NCBI RefSeq assembly: GCF_025352645.1
Contig: NZ_JANXSO010000044.1
Span: 1-58,622, forward strand
DNA from: Iodobacter sp.
GTDB taxonomy: Bacteria > Pseudomonadota > Gammaproteobacteria > Burkholderiales > Chitinibacteraceae
Length of the DNA: 58,622 nucleotides
Direction: 5' to 3'
The notes beneath the pieces were generated by a model. It was given only the letters and a program-made list of their open reading frames with translations. It was not told where the DNA came from and made no database searches. How positions within the stretch are numbered: position 1 is the first letter of the stretch; each line of letters begins with the position of its first letter. Positions 8,350-16,140 of this stretch are shown here, in pieces. A program made the position numbers and the translations under genes.

Positions 8350-8856
8350 ATGCACAGACTCGCCAGCGCAAGTGATTTCGCATCGGTCTACTCGATCTAC
8401 ATGCACGAGGAAGTAGTGCCATTCCTTGGCTTCGATCCACTGTCCAAGGAAGAATTTGAGCCAATTTTCGCATCGCTGGTGCGCTCAAACGGCTTCTTCG
8501 TAGTTGAGCTCGGAGGCGTAGTGAAAGGCTTCTACCGTGTCACAAAACATGAAGGTCGGGCAAATCACTCGGCCTATTTAGGAACACTTGCAGTTTCACC
8601 AGATGAGAAGGGCTCGGGTTTCGCTTTCAGCATGATGACTGAAGCGATCAAAAACCTAAGTGCAAAAGGCATTCTGCGAGTCGAGCTCATGCTTGAGGCC
8701 GACAATCCGCGGGCATTGGCTTTCTACAAGAAACTCGGCTTTATTCAGGAGGGAATCATGCGATCCGCTTATAAACGATCTAACCAAGCTCATTACATAG
8801 ATGAGCTCTTTCTTGCCAAGTTGCTCCAGCCATTGCTTGGAGGCAGTAATGTCTAA
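8350..8856 (+). CDS. GNAT-family N-acetyltransferase
   Basis: A 168-residue acetyl-CoA-dependent acetyltransferase. The GNAT fold is shown by GVVKGFYRVTKHEGRANHSAYLGTLAVSPDEKGSGFAFSMMTEAI (strands 4-5 with a modified acetyl-CoA loop) and VELMLEADNPRALAFYKKLGFIQEGIMRSAYKR (strand 6 and the NPRALAFYKKLGF motif). The pyrophosphate loop EKGSGFA departs from the usual Q/RxxGxG/A. The substrate is unknown. It starts 34 bases after the IS3 remnant end and overlaps the next gene by 8 bases, so the two are co-transcribed. It probably belongs to an acquired block. Confidence 0.85.
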   Translation: MHRLASASDFASVYSIYMHEEVVPFLGFDPLSKEEFEPIFASLVRSNGFFVVELGGVVKGFYRVTKHEGRANHSAYLGTLAVSPDEKGSGFAFSMMTEAIKNLSAKGILRVELMLEADNPRALAFYKKLGFIQEGIMRSAYKRSNQAHYIDELFLAKLLQPLLGGSNV

Positions 8857-9289
8857 CCCTTCCATTGAGCAGCCCCTCACCGGCAGAACGCTTCAAGCTA
8901 CATCACATGAATCCGAATGCGAGGCGATTCGTTCAATCGAGCGAACGCGGCTTACAGCTTTAGTAGAAGGGAATATTAAAGATGCAAGGCCAATTCACGC
9001 CTCTGAATTTCAGCTGATTACGCCCATCGGAATGACTCTCTCCAAGGATCAATACCTTGGCGCAATTTCCGCTGGTGTTCTCAAGTACCACGCATGGGAT
9101 CCGAAGCACATCGATGTGCGCCTGAACGGCCCAGTGGCCGTCATTCGGTACCAGTCCAGCATGGAGGTCACCTTTGGACCGCATTACATTCCACGCACCG
9201 AGTACTGGCACACCGATATTTACGAGAGCTCTGAAGACACATGGCAAATCGTGTGGTCGCAAGCAACAGAGATAAGGCCCGTTGATTAG
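8849..9289 (+). CDS. NTF2-like / DUF4440-type small protein
   Basis: A 146-residue protein with the SnoaL/NTF2-like pattern: RSIERTRLTALVEGNIKDARPIHASEFQLITPIGMTLSKDQYL, a central VRLNGPVAVIRYQSSMEV strand and a terminal TWQIVWSQATEI strand. Family members include small enzymes and ligand-binding proteins, so function is undetermined. The chosen ATG at 8849 has GGAGG 6 bases upstream and overlaps the end of the GNAT gene; the longer frame from 8801 would read through the acetyltransferase C-terminus. There is no signal peptide. Confidence 0.75.
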   Translation: MSNPSIEQPLTGRTLQATSHESECEAIRSIERTRLTALVEGNIKDARPIHASEFQLITPIGMTLSKDQYLGAISAGVLKYHAWDPKHIDVRLNGPVAVIRYQSSMEVTFGPHYIPRTEYWHTDIYESSEDTWQIVWSQATEIRPVD

Positions 9290-9418
9290 AAGCTCAAAAG
9301 CGAGTTCACCACACACATTACCTAGCCCATCGCTTTGAGCGAGGCAGCCAAAATGTGCGTATTTGGGTTCCTTGCGCTGCGCTACGGCCCCCTCTCAACT
9401 CACACAATAGGAACACTC

Positions 9419-9883
9419 ATGGACGTCCAAATTGTTACATTCCCTGAAACAAAGGTTGTTGCCGTTGAGCATCTCGGGCCGCCTGCACTTGAATACGATA
9501 CGGTGCGAAAGCTAGTCGCTTGGAAGCTAGAAAACCGACTACTGGATCAATTGAAGTATCGAAGCTACGGCATCCACTACACAAACCCACTCATCACGCC
9601 GCCTTCCGATCACCGCGTAGATTTCTGCCTTTCTTTTGATGAAGACGTTGGCCCCAATCCTTACGAGATTCGAAATATGGTCATCCCAAGCCTGCGTTGC
9701 GCTTTTGCACGGGACATTGGCTCCCGATCAAACAATAAAGCCGCCATCTATCTCCATGAAACTTGGTTGCCCCAAAGCGGCGAATCACCCAGTGATTTCC
9801 CCATCTTTTTCCACTACGTCAACGTTGGCCCAAATGTGCGAGAAGAGGAAATGATAACCGATGTCTACTTACCATTGAAGTAG
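9419..9883 (+). CDS. GyrI-like small-molecule-binding domain protein
   Basis: A 154-residue stand-alone GyrI/SbmC-like effector-binding domain, beginning MDVQIVTFPETKVVAVEHLG and ending in the characteristic ITDVYLPLK strand. Such domains bind hydrophobic small molecules, often as the C-terminal half of AraC regulators, and stand-alone versions can protect gyrase or hydrolyse toxins. The start has AGGA about 8 bases upstream; the frame extends to 9335 without a better site. The stop codon TAG (9881-9883) lies within the first bases of a truncated repeat element, so the 3' end may have been altered by that insertion. Confidence 0.8.
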   Translation: MDVQIVTFPETKVVAVEHLGPPALEYDTVRKLVAWKLENRLLDQLKYRSYGIHYTNPLITPPSDHRVDFCLSFDEDVGPNPYEIRNMVIPSLRCAFARDIGSRSNNKAAIYLHETWLPQSGESPSDFPIFFHYVNVGPNVREEEMITDVYLPLK

Positions 9884-10032
9884 GGTGGGCAAGGCGGTTT
9901 ATCTTGCCCACGCGGATACGCGGCGTGGGCAAAAACGCACCCACCCTACGATGTTTTAAATGCATGCAATAGTGCAATCCAAGTTGAAGCCTGTGCAACA
10001 ATTAAAACATTCTCCTTAAGTTGATAGGATTG
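9880..10032. mobile_element. Left-truncated inverted-repeat element (same subtype as 3642-3826)
   Basis: These 153 bases match 3673-3826 with about six substitutions and one single-base gap, ending in the perfect right terminal repeat (10015-10032). The first 31 bases, including the left terminal repeat, are absent, and the junction falls on the stop codon of the GyrI-like gene. Confidence 0.85.
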
Positions 10033-10070
10033 GGTTTACCGGTGAGTTCTCTATTTTTTTAAAAAATTAA

Positions 10071-10085
10071 TAGACGACCGGTCTA
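10071..10085. promoter_or_regulatory. Operator-like inverted repeat, copy 1
   Basis: TAGACGACCGGTCTA: TAGAC and GTCTA arms around a 5-base centre, about 235 bases upstream of the DJ-1-like gene. The second copy, 134 bases downstream, matches at 13 of 15 positions. The form resembles sites bound by TetR-family repressors; no regulator gene is adjacent. Confidence 0.5.
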
Positions 10086-10204
10086 CTTTATAATATAGTT
10101 CACGACATCAAGAAAGCACCAGATAATTTACAGTGAAGTTCTAGCTAGCAAAACCTAGCACACAAGTAATTGATTACAGAAAGCAGATCATTATTTATAA
10201 AATG

Positions 10205-10219
10205 GACGACTGGTCTACT
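10205..10219. promoter_or_regulatory. Operator-like inverted repeat, copy 2
   Basis: TGGACGACTGGTCTA, 102 bases before the start codon of the DJ-1-like gene. It is near-identical to the copy at 10071-10085. Two spaced copies suggest cooperative or looped repression of the downstream gene. Confidence 0.5.
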
Positions 10220-10321
10220 AATTTAACAAGAAATCATCTGTTCACTACACAGACCATTTTTATGCAGCAGGCCAGCTAAGTAGCAGCCTGATACTTACCC
10301 CACTACCGATCAGGATCTAAT

Positions 10322-10999
10322 ATGAAACTATTAATTGTGCTTACCTCCCACGACCAACTGGGCAACACCGGCGAAAAGACAGGCTTTTGGCTAGAAGAAT
10401 TAGCAGCACCTTACTATGTATTTAAAGATGCTGGCGTAGCAATGACACTGATCTCTCCGCTGGGTGGCCAGCCACCACTTGATCCTAAAAGTGATGATCC
10501 TTCCGCTCAAACTGAGGCCACTTTACGCTTTAAGGCCGATCCTGCAGCGCTAAGCATTCTGGCGAATACTTCTAAATTAAGCGATGTTGTGGCTACTGAT
10601 TTTGATGCGGTATTTTATCCAGGCGGCCATGGCCCATTGTGGGATCTGGCTGAAGATACGCATTCTATTGCGCTGATCGAAACCATGTTGGCCAGCGGCA
10701 AACCCGTGGCAGCGGTATGCCATGCTCCTGGCGTATTCCGCCACCCTAAATCCGCCAATGGCCAATCAGTTGTTGCTGGCAAAAAGGTAACGGGCTTTAC
10801 CAATACCGAAGAAGAAGCGGTTGGCCTAAGTAAGGTGGTGCCATTCTTAGTGGAAGATATGCTAAAGCAAAATGGTGGCAGCTATTCTAAGCAGGCCGAT
10901 TGGATGCCTTATGTTGTCAGCGATGGCTTGCTCATTACCGGCCAAAACCCTGCGTCATCCGAGCCTGCTGCACGTGCACTGATGGCTTTACTGGCCTGA
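10322..10999 (+). CDS. DJ-1/PfpI-family protein (type 1 glutamine amidotransferase-like)
   Basis: A 225-residue class I glutamine-amidotransferase-like protein of the DJ-1/PfpI superfamily, close in layout to the Hsp31-like proteins. The nucleophile elbow is AVCHAPG with Cys133, and a Glu in the FWLEELAAPYY segment (about residue 25) is placed to assist it. GTTFxNTEE-like residues (TGFTNTEEEAVGL) and the late TGQNPASS motif agree. Relatives act as glyoxalase III, deglycases or chaperones against reactive carbonyls, but which applies here cannot be read. A terminator follows. Twin operator-like repeats upstream suggest an electrophile-responsive repressor, which is inference. Confidence 0.88.
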   Translation: MKLLIVLTSHDQLGNTGEKTGFWLEELAAPYYVFKDAGVAMTLISPLGGQPPLDPKSDDPSAQTEATLRFKADPAALSILANTSKLSDVVATDFDAVFYPGGHGPLWDLAEDTHSIALIETMLASGKPVAAVCHAPGVFRHPKSANGQSVVAGKKVTGFTNTEEEAVGLSKVVPFLVEDMLKQNGGSYSKQADWMPYVVSDGLLITGQNPASSEPAARALMALLA

Positions 11000-11049
11000 T
11001 CTATTCGGCACAATTTTAAACTTGCATTCATCCGCTTAAATCTCTCCCT

Positions 11050-11105
11050 GCGCAGCCTCTTTGGCATGGCTTTATGCCATAACACGGGGCTGCGCCTCTT
11101 TTTAT
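11050..11105 (+). terminator. Rho-independent terminator after the DJ-1-like gene
   Basis: GCGCAGCC (11050-11057) pairs with GGCTGCGC (11088-11095), with an inner GGCAT/ATGCC stem in the loop, followed by CTCTTTTT. Confidence 0.8.
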
Positions 11106-11130
11106 AAAACCAAAGATGCCCAGATTAGCG

Positions 11131-11290
11131 TCCTACGATACCTATTCCCGCGTGGGCAGCGCTGCCCTTGGCTGAGCGTCAGCCATACTTACACGGACCT
11201 TTGCTCGGCTAGAGCCACTACAAGATCAACTGACCACGCTTATCTGCCATGAAATGGGCAAAGATATCTGCAACGCAAATGATGAAGCTG
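11131..11290 (+). pseudogene. Possible scrap of an aldehyde dehydrogenase gene
   Basis: One frame, with an internal stop, reads LTRTFARLEPLQDQL then TTLICHEMGKDI. This resembles the helix of NAD(P)-dependent aldehyde dehydrogenases where the EMGK motif follows a leucine-rich segment. Nothing before or after looks like the rest of the enzyme, and no start or full domain remains. The match is short, so this call is tentative. The remaining bases up to 11516 hold no convincing gene. Confidence 0.3.
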
Positions 11291-11516
11291 GAGGCTCCAC
11301 CCAAAGAGGGCCATATTTTGCCAGTGAGGTGGCCACAGGCTGCAGAACCCGCTGCAAAAGTCGACCGCCTGATTCACTTCAATTCATTTCATGCCGCGAT
11401 CTTGACGCAAATTTGCAGCAACTTAAACCGCTCGCACAAAAATCCACATCGCCAATGCGCAACTAGCCTTTCTAATAAAACAAGCTAAAGTAAATAAAAA
11501 TGCGCCTCTGGAGCCG

Positions 11517-11957
11517 ATGATGCTTAAACCACTGCAAGAATGGATTTGCGATAGCTGTGGCAAAACCATTACATCCCCTGATGAGGGCTATGTGATTTGG
11601 CAGCACGACAGTAATCAGCATGATTTTGATTTCAGAATCATCCATAAATTTGTTTGCGAACCGCCCTCTTATCCCTCCTCCGTGCCACTGAAAGATTTTT
11701 TAGGCACCAAAGGCAGCACCTACTTACTTTCGTTTATTAGCCTAGGCAAAATCAAAGCGCGTGGCCAATATCGCAATTATTGCCATGTACTTAATTTCGA
11801 CGAATTTGTCGATTTATATCGCCGTGTACAAATCCCTTATTACGAAGAAGCACGCACAAAATTTAACAATCCTCAATTATTAGCAGATATGGAAGACGCC
11901 AGCGAAGTACATCCTTATCAAGAAGACGTACTCAAACAGATTATTGAAAAATATTGA
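11517..11957 (+). CDS. Hypothetical protein with an N-terminal CxxC pair
   Basis: A 146-residue soluble acidic protein I do not recognise. It begins MMLKPLQEWICDSCGKTI, where the CDSCG pair looks like half of a zinc ribbon; later HKFVCEP could supply further ligands. The middle (LKDFLGTKGSTYLLSFISLGKI) is followed by an acidic helical tail ending VLKQIIEKY. The first ATG has GGAG only 3 bases upstream, so the second ATG at 11520 is an equal candidate. No signal peptide or membrane segment is present. It stands alone between decayed genes. Confidence 0.65.
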   Translation: MMLKPLQEWICDSCGKTITSPDEGYVIWQHDSNQHDFDFRIIHKFVCEPPSYPSSVPLKDFLGTKGSTYLLSFISLGKIKARGQYRNYCHVLNFDEFVDLYRRVQIPYYEEARTKFNNPQLLADMEDASEVHPYQEDVLKQIIEKY

Positions 11958-12061
11958 GGTAGTTTTTCAATAACCTAGCAGATTGAAACATCTTAGAACT
12001 AATGACCAAAGTTGCTATGATTGCCCTATTACTCCCCAAGCTAAAGCTAGCCATAAAAGCG

Positions 12062-12079
12062 CAAGCCTGATCAGGCTTG
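12062..12079. repeat. Perfect 18-base palindrome
   Basis: CAAGCCTGATCAGGCTTG is its own reverse complement. It lies about 105 bases after the hypothetical gene and 78 bases before the AraC pseudogene. There is no T-run, so it is not a standard terminator; it could be an operator. Confidence 0.4.
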
Positions 12080-12156
12080 GGCCCATTGCGTGATTTATAC
12101 TGACCGACACATTTTTTTCAAACCTATCATGCATTTCTTGGCTCAAATCATTCCCA

Positions 12157-12980
12157 ATGACCCCATCTCGGCTTGAATATATCGCCCGTTTTAATCGTGT
12201 ACTCGGCTATATCGACCAGCACTTGGATGAAGAATTAAACCTCGATCTGTTGGCGTCGTTAGCCTATTTTTCTCCATTTCACTTTCACCGCATATTTAGT
12301 GCATGGCACGGTGCCACCCTCGCTGAATATATACGCCGCCGCAGGCTGGAGATCGCAGCCTGCCGATTATTACATCGTCAAAATGCAACGGTGCTGGATA
12401 TAGCCCTAGGCTGCGGCTTTGGCTCAGGAGAAAGCTTTAGCCGAGCATTTAGACAGCATTTTGATTGCACACCTAGCATTTGGCAAAAGCGCAAGCCAAG
12501 TCAGGCACGCTTTGATACGTGGAGAGATCATGAATGGACATTTAACCCATTGCCTATATGCGCCAAACTGGCCCCTATGGCCCAGCCATCCCTCCATTGT
12601 GGGGGCGATTTTACACTTGGGCGGTAGACAACAATGTGCCATTAACGGCACGCTACGGCATTCCAATGGACGACCCGTCAATTACAACTCCAGAATTGTG
12701 CCGTTATAATGCCGCATGCGAAGTGGATGCCCATTTTATTGCCCAAGGTGAAATAGCACTTCGAATCCTAGATGGTGGCTTATATGCCAAGCTGGATTTT
12801 ATCGGTACACCCACTGAATGTGGAGTGGCATGGTAACAATTAATACGCGATTGGTTACCAGATAGCGGCTATCAATTAGCTGACCACCCCTGCTTTGAAC
12901 ATTATCTGCCAACAGACTATTGGGATGCCACAACGGGCCATTTCGCTTGCCGAATTTGCCTACCTATTAAGCCCTTATAG
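12157..12980 (+). pseudogene. AraC-family regulator with GyrI-like domain, broken by frameshift and stop
   Basis: The first frame encodes an N-terminal AraC DNA-binding domain with two helix-turn-helices (LDLLASLAYFSPFHFHRIFSAWHGATLAEYIRRRRL and VLDIALGCGFGSGESFSRAFRQHFDCTPSIWQ). Around 12535-12557 the reading moves to another frame, which continues as a GyrI-like effector domain (MRQTGPYGPAIPPLWGRFY, YGIPMDDPSITTPELCRY). A TAA at 12834-12836 interrupts it, yet the same frame goes on with DWLPDSGYQLADHPCFEHYLP to a stop at 12980. Two lesions plus intact flanking homology show a decayed gene. The N-terminal part could still yield a 156-residue protein. Confidence 0.85.
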
Positions 12981-13102
12981 TTTTTCATTGCCTTCCATAT
13001 TGGATTTACTCTCAATTCAATACAAAGCGAATGCATTAACCGTAATCTTATCGCCAATAAGTGATGATTGCGTGGCTGATTTTTAACTAAATTATGCGGC
13101 AT

Positions 13103-13226
13103 AACTTAATTTAAATATTAACGCCATTCGTAGGCGGGTACTAAGCATACAAAGCCCAACATTCTTAATCGTATTGTTGGGCTTCGTTTCACTCAGTGCC
13201 AACCTACAGCAACTCAAATTAAGTTG
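13103..13226. repeat. 124-bp inverted-repeat element with AACTTAATTT ends
   Basis: AACTTAATTT (13103-13112) and its complement (13217-13226) bound a palindromic core that includes AAGCCCAACA and TGTTGGGCTT and a GTAGG start near 13130. It resembles the longer elements in this window in architecture but has different ends and no clear target duplication. Probably another small dispersed element. Confidence 0.55.
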
Positions 13227-13329
13227 CGCTTAAACACTGAAAATAATCTTATTTTTTATTGCCGCTATTTTTAAAAAAAACAATAAAACATGAAATCCAC
13301 TAGACCTTCCGCAACGCTAATTTATTTAT

Positions 13330-13710
13330 GCCGGAGCTACATGGCAGCTCTGCCAACCAGGAGAAGCCAATCCCAGCCAATTTGGCATTTTTTATTTTAG
13401 TGTCTCAGGCTTTATTGCCGCCAATATTATCCGATACATTCTTTCTTTGGCAAAATAGAAGTTTTACCTTGGGATTTTTGGTGGGGCTTATTATCTATTA
13501 ATTTAATTCCCTTCAAAAATTGATAACCGTACATTCTGCGAACTGGCAATCTGCAGCGCTAATTCACATTATTTGTATGTTCTAGATTACAGCCAACAGA
13601 ATAAAGTCGTTGCTTTGCCGCACAATTATGTTGTGCCTGCTCACCAACTATTAAATCCATTTTTGATGCTTGCGGCCTTTTATAAAGTTCCGCTTATTTT
13701 AAAAAAATAA
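13330..13710 (+). pseudogene. Possible decayed membrane-protein gene
   Basis: Several short open stretches in changing frames encode hydrophobic segments (FGIFYFSVSGFIAANIIRYI) and then YVLDYSQQNKVVALPHNYVV continuing to a stop at 13710. No start codon with a ribosome site and no single frame cover the block. It may be a gene remnant, but I recognise no family, and the coding impression is weak. Confidence 0.25.
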
Positions 13711-13736
13711 TAATAAAATTATTAATTTTTATATTA

Positions 13737-14534
13737 TTAATAATTGAGTTGGTTTAAATAATCATAACTTTGCTGAATGCTATCAAATGGCGATATGGCG
13801 GCGTCGTGCTCAACAAAATAATGCTGCACCCCCGCTTGGGAGGATAAAGCGAGCTGCTGCTTCCAATCAATCAGCCCTGGCCCTACTTCGCTCAGCAGTG
13901 GAAACACCTGCTCAAAAGGCACTGGCGCGGCAAAACTCTGTGGCGGACATCTTTTTAACTGCTTTAGGTGCACCAGGGGAAAGCGCCCTTCATGACGCTG
14001 AAAATAATCTTGAGGGCTCTGCCCAGCAAGTGTGATCCAGCATAAATCCAGCTCCATCTTAACTAAATCTGCATCGCACTCTTGCAGTAAGATATCGTAA
14101 GGAAGCACCCCATTTTGCGCGATAAACTCAAAATGGTGATTGTGGTAACAAAACTGAATTCCAGCCCGCTGGCACACCTCCCCCGCCCGATTAAACACAT
14201 CAGCAATTCGCCTCCAGCCATCAGGCTGCCCACGTACTGCGGCATCAACCCAAGGATTAACAAGATACTGGTGCCCCAGCAGCTGCGCGTCTTCAATCAC
14301 CCCAGAAAGTGATGGCCCCAAATCTTGATAAGCAATATGCGCGGCTGGGGCAGTTAAACCCAGCCCTTCTGAAATAGAGCGAATTTCGCTGGGCTTATGC
14401 CCAAAATAACCCGCGAATTCCAGCTCTTTAAAACCAATCGCCGCCACCTTCTCCAGCGTATACCACAAGTCTTTTTGCATTTCTGCACGCAAGGTGTAGA
14501 GCTGCACACCAATCCGCTCTAATTTATGGGCCAT
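13737..14534 (-). CDS. Sugar phosphate isomerase/epimerase family protein
   Basis: A 265-residue xylose-isomerase-like TIM-barrel protein. It begins MAHKLERIGVQLYTLRAEMQ, and shows KELEFAGYFGH, the metal-site region FCYHNHHFEF, LVKMELDLCWITLAGQ and VEHDAAISPFDS near the end, which provide the His/Asp/Glu ligands common to this superfamily. Members act as isomerases, epimerases or endonuclease-like enzymes, and the sugar is unknown. The ATG at 14534 has AAAGGTG upstream; the frame extends to 14555 with no benefit. It stands alone, with no sugar transport or inositol genes nearby. Confidence 0.85.
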   Translation of the reverse strand: MAHKLERIGVQLYTLRAEMQKDLWYTLEKVAAIGFKELEFAGYFGHKPSEIRSISEGLGLTAPAAHIAYQDLGPSLSGVIEDAQLLGHQYLVNPWVDAAVRGQPDGWRRIADVFNRAGEVCQRAGIQFCYHNHHFEFIAQNGVLPYDILLQECDADLVKMELDLCWITLAGQSPQDYFQRHEGRFPLVHLKQLKRCPPQSFAAPVPFEQVFPLLSEVGPGLIDWKQQLALSSQAGVQHYFVEHDAAISPFDSIQQSYDYLNQLNY

Positions 14535-14653
14535 TGATACACCTTTAAAAAACAAGTAGATGACTCACCAAACAATTACACACGATATATAGACGCTTAG
14601 GTTTTAATTAATCTAAGGCAATAAAAAACAAACGACTTAGGGCGGGTACAAGC

Positions 14654-14829
14654 CAATCCTATCAACTTAAGGGAAATATGTTGATCGTTAAATCTTAAGC
14701 AATCAACTTTGATCGATCTATTGCGAGTATTGAAACATTGTAGGGCGGCTGAAACCCGCGTTTTTTTCAGCATTACTCGCGGGTTGCACCCGCCCTACGA
14801 ATGGCAGATTGCTTAAGTTGATAGGATTG
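14654..14829. mobile_element. Inverted-repeat element (MITE-like), 176 bp
   Basis: Perfect 18-bp terminal repeats CAATCCTATCAACTTAAG at 14654-14671 and the complement at 14812-14829. Flanking bases GGGTACAAGC (14644-14653) and GGGTGCAAGC (14830-14839) match at 9 of 10 positions, a target duplication with one later change. The interior has the GTAGGGCGG...CCGCCCTAC palindrome near the right end. The left flank (GGGCGGGTACAAG) itself resembles a core repeat, so the target may have been an older repeat. Confidence 0.88.
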
Positions 14830-14847
14830 GGGTGCAAGCTACTCCCC

Positions 14848-15981
14848 CTAAAACGCCACCGTTTCACAACCATTAAACATCGCAAATTGCTGCAACTTGG
14901 TCCTAAATGGCGTGGCAAAGGCGTCCGGCAGCTCGCCCTCTAGATGAAAGCTGATCACTTCTAAGCGTTTTTCTGGTCTGTGGGCTTTGCAATCGATGCG
15001 GCCAATAAAGCGCTCGCCAAACAAAACCGGTAGGCAAAAATAGCCGTATTGGCGCTTGGCGGCGGGTACATAGCATTCCAGTTTGTAATCAAAGCCAAAT
15101 AATTGTTGCAGACGTTTACGGTGGATCACTGCGTTATCAAACGGCGATAGCAGATGCACGGCGGGGCTAGTGCTTGACGCTTGAACCAGTGCGGCCGTTG
15201 CTGCGTAAGCATTAGGGATGCCACAGCCAGCCAGCGGGCTAATTTCGCCGCTAACAATTTGCGCGGCCAGTAACTCGCGTAGGGTGCTTTTAAGGGCTTT
15301 ATCACCCTGCAAATGGCTAACTTGCTCTAAGGTAACTAGGCCGTGCGCGCGCAGATTGCTGCGCAGCAAATAGGCGGCGTAATCGGCTAAATCTGGCGCT
15401 TGAGTGTTTAAATCTGGCGGCAGGATGCGCTCTTTCAGGTCGTAAATTTTTTCCATGCCGATACGCTGGCTGACCATTAGATCGCCCTGAAAAAATAGCT
15501 TTTCTAGTGCGCGTTTGCCTGGTCCCCAGTTCCACCACGTGCCGCCCTTGGTTTTGTTGCCTTCTAAATCGCGTACCCGCAGCGGGCCTTCATCTCGCAC
15601 TTTTAGCAAAATATCCTGCATCAGCGCTGGGCTAATTTCGCTATGCCAAAATCGCGTACTATCTCTGGCCTCTGCCATGCGGCGCTGTGCAAAGCGATAA
15701 TCACGCATAGGCAGATAGGATGCGGCATGAAACCAGTATTCAAAAATTTGCCGCTCGGCAAGCAGCTGGTTTAAATACGGCGGTTGATAACTGGGCACTC
15801 TGGACCACAGCACATGATGGTGCGCGCGCTCAATTCTAGAAATAGTATCAATCTGCACATAGCCAAGATGCTCAATTGCTGCCAGCGTGCCTTGAATACC
15901 CTCCCCAAAACAGGCTGCGCCAAGTAAGCCTTGCTGTGCTAAAGCTAGGCGTTGTAATTGGAGATTTGTGGGAGTATGCAT
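14848..15981 (-). CDS. YcaQ/AlkX-family winged-helix DNA glycosylase
   Basis: A member of the HTH_42 family, whose E. coli representative YcaQ removes interstrand cross-links and bulky alkylated bases from DNA. The 377-residue protein carries the catalytic QxD motif in GYVQIDTISRIERAHHHVLWSR, then FEYWFHAASYLPMRDYRFAQRRM, three winged-helix stretches, and the C-terminal LLSPFDNAVIHRKRLQQLFGFDYKLE and YGYFCLPVLFGERFIGRIDCKAHR blocks. The start at 15981 matches the family N-terminus; the frame runs up to 16047. A perfect palindrome GAACGATCGTTC lies 16 bases upstream. It is not in an operon. Confidence 0.88.
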   Translation of the reverse strand: MHTPTNLQLQRLALAQQGLLGAACFGEGIQGTLAAIEHLGYVQIDTISRIERAHHHVLWSRVPSYQPPYLNQLLAERQIFEYWFHAASYLPMRDYRFAQRRMAEARDSTRFWHSEISPALMQDILLKVRDEGPLRVRDLEGNKTKGGTWWNWGPGKRALEKLFFQGDLMVSQRIGMEKIYDLKERILPPDLNTQAPDLADYAAYLLRSNLRAHGLVTLEQVSHLQGDKALKSTLRELLAAQIVSGEISPLAGCGIPNAYAATAALVQASSTSPAVHLLSPFDNAVIHRKRLQQLFGFDYKLECYVPAAKRQYGYFCLPVLFGERFIGRIDCKAHRPEKRLEVISFHLEGELPDAFATPFRTKLQQFAMFNGCETVAF

Positions 15982-15996
15982 GGCTAGCCTAAAATA

Positions 15997-16008
15997 GAAC
16001 GATCGTTC
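15997..16008. promoter_or_regulatory. Perfect palindrome upstream of the ycaQ-like gene
   Basis: GAACGATCGTTC, a 12-base perfect palindrome 16 bases before the start codon, placed where a repressor would block the promoter or ribosome. Its form suits a TetR-type operator. No regulator gene is adjacent. Confidence 0.45.
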
Positions 16009-16090
16009 AATAATAGCGCAGAGCAAGGGAGAGTAAAAGAACTTCAAACGTTGATGAGAAGATGCGTTTAGCCATCACAACACCACTCGT

Positions 16091-16120
16091 ACCGCTCAGT
16101 TAACACCATAACTGAGCGGT
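16091..16120 (-). terminator. Hairpin after the lipoprotein gene
   Basis: ACCGCTCAGTTA (16091-16102) and its exact complement (16109-16120) form a 12-bp stem with a 6-base loop, 20 bases past the stop codon at 16141. There is no T-run in the direction of transcription, so termination is plausible but not standard. Confidence 0.5.
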
Positions 16121-16140
16121 TTACGATTATCAATGGGCTA

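Noticed and set aside
8320-9420. Possible integron gene cassettes: GTTAGGG before the GNAT gene and short compact genes
   Set aside because: No pair of attC-like inverted sites with the GTTRRRY/RYYYAAC layout was found between the genes, and two of them overlap, which is unusual for cassettes.
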